The notes beneath the pieces were generated by a model that searched no databases, was not told where the DNA came from, and was given only the letters and a program-made list of their open reading frames with translations. The position numbers were made by a program, and so were the translations under genes. Below, piece after piece: positions 43,872 to 56,959 of a stretch of DNA of 64,000 nucleotides. Each line of letters starts with the position of its first letter. Within the stretch, counting starts at the first letter, position 1. The stretch lies in contig BCJJ01000003.1 in NCBI GenBank assembly GCA_039545355.1, positions 1,571,092 to 1,635,091 on the forward strand, in the 5' to 3' direction. Origin of the DNA: Trichosporon coremiiforme. Its lineage: Eukaryota > Basidiomycota > Tremellomycetes > Trichosporonales > Trichosporonaceae.

Positions 43872-43953
43872 GAGGATGTGGCTCAGCGGTAGAAGCGGCG
43901 GATTGCAATTTGCAACCATCCGTAGGTCCCCGGTTCGATCCCGGGCATTCTCT
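43872..43953 (+). tRNA. tRNA-Cys(GCA) with a short intron
   Basis: Acceptor stem GAGGATG (43872-43878) pairs with CATTCTC (43946-43952), one G-U pair; discriminator base T at 43953, as required for cysteine tRNA. D-arm GCT/AGC encloses AGCGGTAGA. Anticodon stem GCGGA (43898-43902) pairs with TCCGT (43919-43923). The loop reads TT, anticodon GCA at 43905-43907, then A, then about 9 extra nucleotides (43909-43917) just 3' of position 37, the canonical tRNA intron site. The T-arm CCCGG TTCGATC CCGGG is perfect, with internal B-box GGTTCGATCC. A TTTT terminator follows at 43956. CCA is not encoded, as in eukaryotes. Confidence 0.9.
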
Positions 43954-43955
43954 CG

Positions 43956-43959
43956 TTTT
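43956..43959 (+). terminator. Pol III terminator of tRNA-Cys
   Basis: TTTT three bases after the mature 3' end. Confidence 0.7.
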
Positions 43960-45413
43960 GCATGTCTACTGTGCATCCATGGCCAGCGCCGTGCGATTCT
44001 CTTTTTGCGCTACGGACCGAAGTAGCCGAGAGTGGCAGGGGCAGGAGGGTGTCAGAGAGACCGGTACACGGCAACTTGTCTGGATTGATTGTGCACATTG
44101 ATACGTCTCGAATGTTATTCCGAGTATTACACGATCGGCACATCATCGGCACAACGCCTCGCTTAGATTGCTCCCCGCACTCCCAGAGTCTCGATTGACA
44201 CGCGCTTAATTGCGTCGCAGCTGTTATCGGAGCGCCGTTTCAGGCTACCAACTCCTCCGGGATGCCACGGATCCTCCGGGCCCTCCGTCTCACCAAGGCG
44301 ATGTAACGTGACGTAGCCGCGATGCGTGCATGCGCAGTGCGGGGTGGTTCCGTCCCTCCGAGTCACCTCCACCAGCACCCACGCCCTCAACGCCCTGTGT
44401 CGTAGCCGTACTAACCGCACCAACCGCTGACCTCGATGAGCTAGACGAGAGGTAGGCGAGTGGGCCGGGTCAACCACCTGAACGCCCAGTAGTCTGCGCA
44501 ATAATACTGACGTGCTGGCTTGGGCTCACAGATTGAGCGGGGCGCGGCTACACCGGATCCTCGCGCGCCGGAAGTCATCAGCCCAAGGTACCGATGTACC
44601 GGACAGCCGGAACTCAAGGTTCCATGTTGCATTATCCGTGCTCGCAATGAAGCCCAGCCCGGGTTATGACTGAGTACCCAGAAGGCTGGATGGGTGCCCG
44701 CGTGCCCATCCGTTCTGCCGAAAGCCAGACCCAACAGCAGCCCGCCAGCAGCCCGCCAGGCAGGTACGGCAGCAGGGCAAGGCAGGGCGGCAGCAGTTCT
44801 AGTGCTTGCTGGTTATCAGCATCTCAGGTGCTTCAGGTCATCAGGCACTTACCCGAGTTTGCGATACTCCGATCATCGCCGATGCCTCCCGCTGCCCCGC
44901 ACTCTACACTCGTACATGCAACTCTACCATTCGACCACTCCGCAACCCCCGGCACACTTCCGTCCACCGCCCACGGCGCCCACGGTGCACCGCCGGCACA
45001 CACGCAGGCTCGTACGTCGGCGGCGCTCTCCCCCATGCATACCCCGGTACTCCCGGTTATGACCCTCGTCCTAATCGACCCGAGAGGGCCGTCGGTGAAG
45101 CCACTGCGTAGTCGATCCGAACGCCATCGGGACCCCAGACGCCGCGTTCTGGGAGAGATAGCGAGCTAGAGCGAGCTGGTGGTCATGTCGAGCAGAGACG
45201 CAGACGCACCGGTGAATCACCCGCTCCCGAGCCCACCTCGGCGACCCCTCCCATCGTCGTCGCCAGCGTTGAGGTCGATCCTGGTCTGCAGATATCAAAG
45301 CCCAGCACGCTAGATTAGTCCTGCTCTGCAACTCCCGTAACATCTAAACCTGCTGCATTTTAAGTTTCGTGGACTAACTACAACCTAGGAGCGGGCGCGT
45401 TGGGGTCCGCGAT
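43960..45413. other. Intergenic, 1.45 kb, between tRNA-Cys and GAPDH
   Basis: Only chance frames rich in Arg, Pro and Ala. No family motif, repeat array or second tRNA found. Confidence 0.5.
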
Positions 45414-46754
<1,341 letters not shown>

Positions 46755-46841
46755 GATTGCTAGTTTTGTAGGAGGGTAGGGGAAGTGAAGAGAGAGTGAG
46801 AGTGATGGAGAAAGAGGAAGAGAGGAAGCGGAATGGGGTGC

Positions 46842-46849
46842 TTATAAAT
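46842..46849 (-). promoter_or_regulatory. TATA-like element of GAPDH
   Basis: TTTATAAG on the minus strand, about 90 bp before the GAPDH ATG. Confidence 0.5.
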
Positions 46850-46950
46850 GATACGCGGCAGGGGTGAGGCTATGTGGTGTGAACTGGGGGCTAGGATTGA
46901 GCCGGAGGGGATCGAGGGCCAGGCGGAGGAAGTGACCGGAGTGGATGTGC

Positions 46951-46976
46951 GGGTGTGTGGGTGTGTGGGTGCCAAT
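46951..46976 (-). promoter_or_regulatory. CACACCCA repeat and CCAAT element upstream of GAPDH
   Basis: On the GAPDH coding strand this reads ATTGGC followed by about two and a half copies of ACACCCAC. It is about 200 bp upstream of the ATG. It resembles yeast Rap1 sites, which drive glycolytic genes there, next to an inverted CCAAT box. Binding in this fungus is inference. Confidence 0.45.
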
Positions 46977-48652
46977 GCTGGTCTACCGGCACCCGTCGCG
47001 TCATAACCAAGAAGTGGACGCAGGCACTCGAGGCTGCCAGTTCAGGCACCTCACCCAGGCGGGCCAGGCAGCAAAGTCGCCGGGGAGCGCTTCGCCTCTG
47101 ACGTTGCCCCCTCCAAGCGGACCCTCCGCTCTCCCTTCCCCCACAGACCCCCGTCCGAACGTCCGATTGGCCTTCTCGTACGCCCTTTTCCTGACTATTG
47201 ACGTGGCATTTTCTCTCCAATGCCATTGCCGCCGGCTCCCCACACGCCGCGGCACAGACAACGCCGCCTCCCTTGTCCATGACCTGTTATCTACACAACC
47301 GCAAATCCCCTCGCACCCTCTGTCGAATCACTTGCGTCTCCCTCTCCCACTCCCCACCCATTGCCCTAGACCGACATCTCAGTTTTCAGGAATCATGGCA
47401 TTCGCCGAGCAGCACTGATAGAGCGGTCGGATCGATCGATCCGATCCGCTTTGCGAGTCAGCCAGATCTTTGTTGTGTAAGTCGCGGGCGGGGGTCTGTG
47501 TGATGTGTGCGTCGTGACAGTGCGGCGTTCAGTGTGTCACAGCTGCATTTCGCAGGCGGCATATCGTCATCGTTTCGCATTCCTTGAGACAAGCAGTGAC
47601 GTTTTTTGTCTGGCTTCCCCGTGGTCTGATTAGCCTGACTAATGATTTCTGAAAACTGCCGCACTCATTTCGCCAACTTCGTGTCTCATGAGCCTACGCT
47701 TGCGCCTAACTGGGTTGCCACGTGCGATGGCTGTCTGCGAGCCTATTCTCGCTGGCTGCGTTTTGACGCATGCAGGAGTGGCTTGGCTCGGTGTCGTTGC
47801 AGACCCGGCTCGCCCATGGTCCACAGACTATCCTGCGCCCTAGACACAAAACTGTCAGTCAGGGACGGCATTCAGAATACGAACGCGCCAAAAGGGTGGC
47901 TATTCAGGTCGTCAGTACACACAGAGCTTTGAAGCCCGCGCTCTGTTGCCTGGCTTGGTTGTGGAGGTCCTGCTGTTCTAAATGCGTTCCTGCGGACACG
48001 CCTGACATGTGGGTGCTGACCGAAGGATCGCTGACGCGCGCACAGATGGTGGAGGTACCCAGTGCTGGTTCCTGCCTCCGTTGCGGTGTGGTCAGCCTTG
48101 CCGGACCCTTGAATGCTGCCACCCTTCGTCGACCACCCCTAAACCAGCCCTTACAACAGGAATCTGGCGCTAACAGCATTGAAGTTGCTCAACAACAGCC
48201 AAGGACGACCAGGAAGCTGGCAGGAAGTTCCAAGACCCCGTAATGCTGACCCCTAACGCCAGGCGCCTATAGCCATGGTCTGAATTCAGAAGGCCGGACC
48301 CTGCATTCACTAGCTCACAGGCTACTGGTGCTGCTCTCAATCAGTAAACATGGGCGCTAAATGTTGAGGCTGGGGCTTGCGAGGGCTTGGCCAGACGACT
48401 GCACATCTTGGCCTTGGCCGCGAAAGCTTTCGCGCACTGGTGCACGGCGAGCATCGCGAGCGAGATACGAGATTAGACATGGCATACGTTTTGATTCTTG
48501 ACATCGCTTCACCACTCACTGACCACGGACGATTAACGCACCGCCGAGGAGGACAGCAGTTGGCCGCGATGAAGTTGCTGCGAAGAGCCATCTGTGCGCC
48601 GCACTCGTCAGAAGAAAGCGTGAGTTTTGTCTGCTGTTTTGGCGAAACTCGC
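46977..48652. other. Intergenic, 1.7 kb, upstream of GAPDH and of the membrane protein gene
   Basis: No supported ORF. An 18 bp palindrome lies at 47427-47444. The part after about 48550 may include an upstream exon of the next gene: GTGAGT at 48620 and CAG at 48685-48687 could bound an intron. Confidence 0.45.
47427..47444. repeat. 18 bp perfect palindrome TCGGATCGATCGATCCGA
   Basis: Self-complementary over 18 bp, built on GATC steps. It could bind a dimeric regulator, but no function is known. Confidence 0.8.
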
Positions 48653-50240
48653 ATGACGTCGCCCTGCCTTCCTCCTGTCGCCTGCAGCGCCAGACACGCG
48701 AGGCAATCCGTGCTGACGACGCCGCAGTTCCCCACGACCTTCGATGCTGATGGTAATGTGTGCCCGTCGATGACGGAGAACGACAAGATCACAGTTGGTG
48801 TCGGGATGGCGGTCTGTGAGTTTCAGAACATTCGAGTGGCAGGCTGGCGGTGGCTGACATAAAGGCGCGTTGATTCTAATCACGATCGCCGCTATCTGGG
48901 GCATCAACTACACACGCGAGAAACTTGCCAAGGAAAAGGATGAGTCCTCGGCCCGTGCGTCGCTACAGCCCATGGTCCGGCTCGAACGCAAGAGCTACCT
49001 TTCTCCTCCCGGATCACAACCTTCCTCGCAACCGTCTTCCCAGCCGTCCTCATCGAGCAGCCACTCGGATCATGCGCACTACTCGATTGTGGAGGACTAC
49101 AGTGGCTCCGAGCGTACCCGACCTGATCAATTTGTCCCTCCCCGCCAATCTCCTGCGCTCACGCCGTTCGAGGGACCCAAGCAGTTCGTGTCACCCGCCT
49201 CGACGGTAATCAGCACCCCGCCGCCACGGTCGTCATCGTACTCGCGTCTCGACCAGCTACCCGGCCAGCAGTCTCTGGCGCAAGCCGGCACGCAGGCTAT
49301 GGGCTCTCCCGGTTCTCCTGGCCGGCAGCCGATCAAGAACCCCCCGCTCCGCGTCAACACGGCCGGGGCGCAGGGATCGGTCTCGCCGACATACCAGCAC
49401 CAGCGCCGCTCTACTTCGCCCCTTGGCCCGGGCGTTCCGCTTCCCGGCTCGACGAGTTCCTCATCTCTCCACGGCTTCTCTCCCGCCACGTCCATGGGCG
49501 GCTACCCGCCTATGTCGCCCTCCGTCCCTGTGCACGCGGCCCACATGGTCCCACCAGGCTCGTCCTCGATCGCAACCCCCGTCCGTGCGGTCGCCCCCTC
49601 AACGCGAGTCAACCCGATAATCGGCTCCAGTCCTCCAGCTGCGCCACCGGCTGCGCCGGCACAGGCGCCCAGCTTCGGCCAGGTTTCAGAAAATGCCGGT
49701 TCGCCCAGCCTTGCCGGTCCTCCCAGCTCTACCGGGCACGGTATGATTGCGCCAGACTCTCCGGCAGTTGGACTCGCGGTGTCCGGTCCAGCGATTCCCG
49801 CCATGTTGGCGCAGGCCCCTGCTCGCTCGACGTCGCTCGACACTCGTGCCGGACCAGCCACGCCCATCTCGCCCATGATCCAGACCCCGTCCGGGGCCAT
49901 GCAGTTCCCGTTCTCGGCCCTCAGTCCCAACCCGTCGCCAAAGCAGGCGTTCTCGCCCCTCCCGTCTGGCTCCCACGAGATGGACGAGTACTTTGACGCT
50001 CTGTCCGTTGACCAGATTATTCGCGACGCGCCCCAGGTCCAAAGCGTTGAGCCTCAGTACGCCCCAGATGTGCAGGGCCTCACCGCCAGCGTCCACGGGT
50101 ACATCTCGCCCCTCCCAAGCCCGAGTCCAGAGCGTCCAGAGCGCCTCCCGTACTTGAGCGGTCTGAGTGCTGCAAGCTCGGATCGTCTGCCCTACCTCAG
50201 CCCCGAGGGTGGCAGCCCAACGCGTCACTCGCTGCAGTAA
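48653..50240 (+). CDS. Single-pass membrane protein with long Ser/Pro-rich tail, function unknown
   Basis: Exons 48653-48815 and 48865-50240 (49 nt intron) give about 512 residues. A short Cys-containing N-terminal segment is followed by one transmembrane helix formed across the splice junction (VGVGMAVCALILITIAAIWGI), then a Lys/Glu-rich stretch and a 440-residue disordered tail full of Ser, Pro, Gly and Gln with many SP sites. The tail ends with an acidic patch (EMDEYFDALSVDQIIRDAP) and repeated LPYLS words. The topology recalls fungal cell-surface sensor or signalling proteins with a cytosolic tail, but no domain supports that. The true N-terminus is uncertain: an additional upstream exon is possible, and the chosen ATG is only the first in-frame one. 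Confidence 0.65.
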
Positions 50241-50448
50241 CGTATCGGACCCATCGACGATAGAAGTGCCACTCGTTGCTCATCGGAGTGAGCAGTAAGC
50301 GAGAGATACCCGAGCCCGCATTGTAATATATGGTCGTTTGTGAACGGCCACATTTGGACATTGTTCGATTTTCATAACATGCAAAAATGGTGTAATACAC
50401 TGCGTCACTATCTGTCTCGCCCAGATGAGGGTGCGCAGGAGCGCATTG

Positions 50449-52840
50449 CTATGGCTGAGATAAGGCGTTCTGCTCCTGGAGCATGTAGAACAATTTGTCG
50501 GCCGTCCACTCGGTCCTGCGCCCGGTGAAGGTCATCCACTCTTCGTTATTGATCTGCGGCGGTTTGTTCTCCGCCAGCACGTGTTTCACGAGTATCAACA
50601 TCTGCTCCTTCGTGATCGACGTCGCTTCCGGGGGAATATCTGCAATGTCAGCCATCTGTTCGTGCACGTGAGGAAACGTTACGCACCTCGTTTGATCGGC
50701 GACAGAAAGTCGTCACAGAGCAGTTGCGGGATCGTCATGCGCCGCTCCTTGTGGTACTCGAGACAGCTGCGCATCGCCGCAATGGCCGATGGCGGGACAG
50801 TGATGGGGGGATGCGATGAGGAGTCGGCACTCCTCACGCGCGGCGAGCTCGTGGGCGGGAACTCGATGACATGCTTTTCGTCGGCGATCACAGTCATCTT
50901 GCCCAGCGGGCCACCGGGTATGAGATGGAACGGCGGTGCTCCATAAATCATCTGGTACAGGATGCAGCCGAGTGACCACACGTCCGACGGGTACGACAGC
51001 TTGAGGACTTTCTGGTTGTTCATGCGCTGGATCGCCTCCGGAGACATGTAGTTGACGGTGCCTATTTGTTGGTCACGCTGGATATTGACCGTGTCGTTCG
51101 CAATGGCTTTAGCGATGCCAAAGTCGATGATCTTTAGTCGGCCCTTGACAAGCACAAAGTTCGCAGGCTTGAGGTCGGTGTGAACAACGTTCTGGGCGTG
51201 GACCGCGTGGACCGCCTCCAGCATCTGTTCCCAGTACATGCCGACGAAGTTCATATTGAGCGGCTTCCCTCGCTGTTCCTCCAAAAGGGCTGCAAAGTCG
51301 ATTTCTCCACACTCCATCACCATCATCAGCATCTTCGGTCGATTGTTCTGAGAAAACGTGATTTGATGGTCAATCAGCTGGATGATGCGATCATGCCCTC
51401 GCAGTCTCCTCAGCAGCTCAATTTCGTTCGTGTAGCTCTGGTACGTTTCGGGATCGGCCCTTTCCAATGCTACCCGCTTGAGGGCGTAAACGATGCGTTT
51501 CGTCGGGCAGAGAACCGAGTACACCTTGGACGATCCTCCCTTGCCGAGCACCCCCAGGCGTTCGAATGGCACACCGTTGACCTGGCATCAGCACACCACG
51601 CGCGTCACCAGACTTACGAGGAAAGACCGCTTTGGAACTGCCTGTGGGGGCGCAGGAGGTTGGGTCTTAGCAGCAGTTTCCTGATGAGTATGACCCCAGT
51701 TCTGCTGTAGGAGTTGCGGCGATTGTGTTGGCGGGTGCTGTGGGAGCAGTTGTTCTTGGGCGCGGACGGAAGAGACAACTGGTGCTGGCCGGGACGCTCG
51801 CAGTGGCCGCGCCTCAGCTGCGTGGCCGGTGGTTGCAGGTGGGGGTTGGGCGTGGGTCCATGGTTCCTGATCATCCACTTTTCGCTTCGCAGTGTCTGCC
51901 TTGGGATGGGAGGCGAGCCAGTTATCCCTCCCAGAGTCCGTAAGAGGCGGAGGAGAAGCATCGGTAGGTTTGCACGAGGGTGGAGACCGCGGAGACTGAG
52001 CAGATCTCGCCGCCAGGTCGTGGTCGTGAACGCGAAGCGGCGACGATACTGCCTGTTGTTCTTCTGAAACTGACGCATGAGCGTGTCGTAGTGGATGCTC
52101 TTCCGGTGCATCTGAGGTCAGCGACTTCAGATTGTTTCTCTCACCAGAAATGGGGCTCATCGGCACATTGGATACCTCGTCCTTCACCTCCTCCCCCGAC
52201 TCATCTTCGTCTGGCATAGAAACGACTCGCCGTGCCGGGCCACCAAAGCGAGATAGTCGCGACTCAGACGCTAAGGAAGCTCCCATCGTCCGTTGCGCGA
52301 GCCCGGGGGTCGTGTAATTCATGCTGGCCTTGGCTCTAACCTCATCACCGGTATCACGATGACCGGCAGGCTGGGGTCAGCACTGTCAGAGATAACAGAA
52401 TGTGAACATACCACAGGACCTGAAGCACTTCCGGGCAGCTGAGGTTCTGAAACAATCCGGGAGCCTCGTGATCGTAGCCCCGACGACATCTGATCTTCAT
52501 CCTCATGCGCATTACGTCGTCCGAGCGTCGATCGCAACTCATCCGGGGGCGTCGGCAGGGAGGTTGCAGCGGAACGAGAACTCAGCTCAGATCGTGGAAC
52601 AGCTTTGTTGCTGCCCACAGAAGATGCCATACTCGAGTTTGCACTCTGCTGCAAAGAGAGGACTCTGCCATTGACTGGGGGTGTCGCGAACGTTTCGAAG
52701 GACTTCTCCTTCTCCTGGCTCTTCTTCAGTCCCCAGTCGAAGTGGAAGTCCGGAATCTCGACCGAATTATCATCTTCATCCCACTGAAGGTCAATGGAGT
52801 GGTTTCTGGTCTTCGGCGGCGTTGTTGGAGAGCCCATCAT
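50449..52840 (-). CDS. MPS1: Spindle checkpoint dual-specificity kinase Mps1/TTK
   Basis: Kinase of the spindle assembly checkpoint and, in fungi, spindle-pole duplication. Exons 52412-52840, 51618-52370, 50687-51581 and 50449-50639 with introns 41, 36 and 47 nt; 755 residues from the ATG at 52840. The first 390 residues are Ser/Pro-rich and disordered. The kinase domain follows: glycine loop LGKGGSSKVYSVL, lysine in YALKRV, catalytic VVHTDLKPANFVL (HTD, as in human HSD), DFGIAKAI, and the Mps1-specific activation segment QIGTVNYMSPEAIQ. A C-terminal extension continues to NALSQP. The open frame extends upstream to about 53046 with plausible sequence (TPGLAIVPYTPRPT), so an earlier start, perhaps via an ATG at 53144 and a further intron, is likely. 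Confidence 0.92.
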
Positions 52841-53838
52841 GGCTTTGACGTCTCCTCCGAGTTGTCGTGGTTTCGTGGGGCGTGGAGTATAGGGTACGAT
52901 GGCGAGGCCGGGCGTCTGTGACGGGTGCTTTCTCTTTCCTTCGGCTGTGTTGACACACACGCACCCCGTAGGTTGCGGAGTGATAGTGGCAGCCCTCGGA
53001 CAGCAGGGCGAGTGTCGATAGATGCACAAGTTGATGGCTAGGTCGGATCAATGGTGAGCGTAGGTTATTGACTAACGCGAGGTGCCCGTCAGTGGGGTCA
53101 CGTGCCGGCTGCGCTTTGTTTACACGATTCTGCTTTGTGGCCATCGAGCGGAAGCAAATCGATCTCAGACGTAGCGTGTCTGACACCATCGCACCCGTGA
53201 GAACCGATACTCGGGCTGATAACGGGTAACTGATAAGTGACTACGGCTGATGGATGCTCGACCGATGCACACCTGGAAACCATCGTGAACTTGCAGCACA
53301 TCCAGGGTAGCTCCAGCCACGACGTGCTCTTTGTGATCTACTACACTGCTTTTCATCTCTTCTTTGTCTGCTCTTTTTTCTCTACACGCCAGAGGGGTGG
53401 AGGGTTGCAATGTCCTCTGCAGCCTCCCTCTACGCCATGACGCCCAAGGATGCTCTTATATCCTCAGGGACCAATGTCGAAATCTAGTGTAAATAGGAAC
53501 CAAGCTGGTTTGGATGATAGGCGGGTTGCTTTGATGGTGATTGCGGATGGTGGTGTGTGAAACGACAAACGGGAATCGATTATAAATCGACCCAAAGGCA
53601 TGTCATACTCGCCTTTGGTAGGTGATGTTAGGGGTTACCGATCTGTAGTTTCAATGGTAAAAGAAAGGTGGTAGTTGGGGGTTATGGGAATAGGTGTCGG
53701 ACAAAAAACGGCGATTCGAAGAAAGTTAGAGATAGCCAGGCGTTCAGAATGCGGAATATGCTATGGGAGTCGTTGGGACTCGTCCCATTGTTTGTGACGG
53801 GGATGCAGGAAAGGTGGGTATTGGCGGAGGCATGCTGA
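52841..53838. other. Upstream region of MPS1 and 3' flank of CDC55
   Basis: The part up to about 53046 is open in the MPS1 frame and probably codes for additional N-terminal residues. The rest shows no supported gene. Confidence 0.5.
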
Positions 53839-55596
53839 TTATGAGAGAGTCGAGTACAGGAACCTGGGTGATCAGTAATGCCCACCACAACTGGCTTACA
53901 GATTGTTGGTCGCTGCAATGGCGATCGTATTCTCCCGTGGGTGCCAGCTGCCATGAAGCTGTCCTGTCAGTGGAAATGCAACTGCCATACAACTTACGAT
54001 CTTCTTGGCAAAGTCAATGCCCTCCGTCTGCAGCCCCTCTTTCTTGCCCGGGACCTTTCCTCGCGCCCCACCAATCTTCTTTGCCTTGAACGCAGACTTA
54101 TCGGCCTGCAGAACAACATCGTTGTCGCTGTTGACATCATAGATCCGGAAGTAGTTGTGATAAGAGCCCGTCATGACTTGACTGCGGTTGTCAGCTGTGA
54201 GCCCTCTAGAACACGTACCTTCCGTCGCCGCTGAAAGTGCACTCGAACTTGTCGAAAATGCAGTCGTTCTCGTACAGGTCGCAGAGCTTCTGGCGGAGGT
54301 GATCATGGATGTTGATGGTCTTCACAGGCTTGTTCTCCATGTTCATGTCCCAGATCTTAAGCGTGAGATAATCTCGGGATAAGATGTAGCGACCGTCACG
54401 GGAGAACTTGACATCAGAGATAGACGAAATAATCTCTGAAAAGAAAGACTTCTGAGAGGGGTCCTCCTCCTCCTCGAACACTACAAAGTCAGAAACCACA
54501 TCAGGTATTCCAAAACACTCACGCTTCGCGTGCTGATCACACAGGGCAGATTCCCGCATGTCGGCAAGCTTGATTGTACCCTTCGAGCTCGAGTACATGA
54601 AGTGATTACAGTTGATGGGGTGGAATTCAGCTGCCGTGATAACTTCGGTCAACTCCTCCATATTGACGGGCTTGATATCCACGATATCTGCATTGGTAAG
54701 CCTGTGATCTGGGGACAAAAGCAGGCGTGCTCACTGAAACTCTGGTCACTGATGTTGAGGTTCCACAGGTTGATACGCAAGTCGTCGGCAGAGATGTAAG
54801 TCTCGCCGTCCGAGTTCACCGAAATCGAGTTGATGTGGTAGGCGTGGGCATTGGCGTAAACCTTGCGCGGAACAGCAGCAGTGATCGAGTCGTGAGTTGT
54901 CATGCGGGGCAGACGAAGGAGAGCTTGTGATCCAGGAGCTCCGCCGCCATACTCAGTGTGGTTGTTCTCAGCGACGACCTTGATCTGCTTGTCGAAAACC
55001 TTCCAAAGCTTGATGGTCTTGTCTAGGAAACGTCAGTCTCGTCTCATTGGCAGCAGCGATGGGCAACCTGTCCCACATGGAAGCTCTGCTCACCATTGGT
55101 GCTGAGAAGGAAATGCGCCGCGTTTTGGCGTTTACACCATCGAATACGATTGATCTTCTCCTCTATCTCAAGGGACTTGAGGTAGTCGAACTCCGGCTCG
55201 TGTGACTGGAACTTAGAGGGGATCAGCAGCTTGAACGTCGAAACAATAAACAGCAACAACGCACCTCGGTGTAAAATTTGTACTCGCATCCTTTTTTCTG
55301 CAAAGGATTAGTGATCTCTACAGCGGTAGCAGTCGATGTGAGAGGAATGACCCCATACCTGTTCGTTGCGCTCAAAAAGAACGACGCGTCCGCCTTTGTC
55401 GCCGGTTGCAAGATAATCTCCGGTGTGGTCGAATTCCACCGTGGAGATGATATCAGCTGTTGTTGTGCATCAGTGTTGGCCATACAGTCAACAGGGCGGA
55501 TGAGCACGCACCTTCCGTGATGTCTTCCACCTCGCCCTTGTCGCCAAAACATTGGGCAAAGCGCCATTGGCTTTGCGGCGTCGCTTCAGTATCCAT
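53839..55596 (-). CDS. CDC55: Protein phosphatase 2A regulatory B subunit (PR55/B55)
   Basis: WD40 beta-propeller that directs PP2A to substrates in mitosis, morphogenesis and checkpoint exit. Read on the minus strand as about ten exons with short introns, beginning [20 protein letters not shown] at 55596 and ending with a small exon coding FLYSTLS (stop 53839-53841); about 440 residues, normal for the family. Diagnostic blocks: [20 protein letters not shown], the eleven-residue exon [70 protein letters not shown], and [20 protein letters not shown]. The C-terminal part holds [19 protein letters not shown] Lys/Gly-rich insert ([17 protein letters not shown]) near residue 380 is typical of fungal members. 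Confidence 0.94.
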
Positions 55597-56959
55597 GCCC
55601 GGCAAAACTGGCCAGGTCAGTCGTCGACTGACTGAACGAGCTAATAGCTAACTGATGGAGAAGTGATCGTTGAGCGATCACCAACAACAGATAGGAGCTA
55701 ATAAGCGGACCGAGGGGTTGCGAAAGAACGCGCGGTGACGGGTAGAGGAAGAGTATCCAAGCTCGAACGAAGAGGAGTGAGGAACAGTCGGGTCGATACG
55801 GTGGGAGTTGACGATGACGACTAGATACAAAGAAATAGTATCAAGGAAAACAACCGAACCGCGTGGGGACTGGGTTGATACGGGTTCTGCCGACAGGTGG
55901 GGTTGGTCGACTTGGAGAGGAGATGTAGATGATGTATGTGGATGGATAGAAGAGGAGAGGGGTGATGTTCAGTCCAAGTGCAGTGGAGAAGAGAATTGGA
56001 GGGAGCGTGTCGTCACACTGCCAGGAGCAGGTGTGTTGCCTCCGCTTGGCTTTAGGGGGCCTGGGGGCAGAGCTTTGAGGTGGCTGATTGTTGCAGTTGT
56101 ATTGGCTGCTATAGCGGCTCGAGGATCGATTAAATGAACATCAAATCAGGAAGTAATTGGGCACGTTGGGTGTGCCTTTGGACCTGCAGGACGTTAACGG
56201 ATTGGTCGCATTCCCAACTTTGCTTGCATCGCTCAACTGACTGCGTCTCACACGGAATCCATCATCGCCCGCCGCCCGCTCCATGCTCCAAGCCTTTCTA
56301 GATTCTGGGCCAGGGCCCAGTTCAGTGTCGAGCGACCGCTACTTGTTGCGGTCATTGTATGCAGGTATGCATGTCTGTACAATCGATAGAATGAGAATCC
56401 CGACTGGGTAAAAGCCGTGTGCGCGAGCGAATGAAGGACAGAGGACGCAGTACGTCAGTACGTCAGCGGCAGAGTGGTTGCGAAGAAGCATGTGCATGCC
56501 AGCAGGTTGTCTGCCAGCTGCCAGCCAGACTGCAGGCCGCAGGCTGGGTACCTGAGCTCTGAGCGATTGGACGGTCGGTGCAGCGGTCATGCGCCATGGG
56601 GGAATGGGGAGGGGGCACGGAGGCTGGGGATCGCTCAATTCTATGTGTGTGCAGCGGAACCAATTCCCTCCAACTTCCTTAAACCAGCAGCCACCGACGC
56701 GTCGCGCGTGGACTGACTGCACTCCGTAGGCTCGCGGTCCCTTCTGCGATCCTATCGCCCCTGATATGTGGCATGCTGCCGCTCAACGTCACCATCACGA
56801 CGGACGGGTCTGTTGTACATGCAAGTATTCTTCTCTCGTCCCAACATTCTCGATCGCGTCATCTACTACAAATTCACTCCCCGGCAGCCAAAACGCAGCA
56901 AGCACTCCGGCATTGCATAGTGCCATTTTCCACCTCCTTCCCGCCCACACTCACTCATA
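55597..56959. promoter_or_regulatory. Long divergent upstream region of CDC55 and MTC1
   Basis: 1.36 kb with only chance frames. Two adjacent copies of TACGTCAG (56451-56466) resemble CRE half-sites. A pyrimidine-rich leader with CCTCCTTCC precedes the MTC1 ATG. Confidence 0.45.

Noticed and set aside
43649..44101. 150-codon frame spanning the tRNA-Cys gene
   Set aside because: It runs straight through a complete tRNA and has no protein features.
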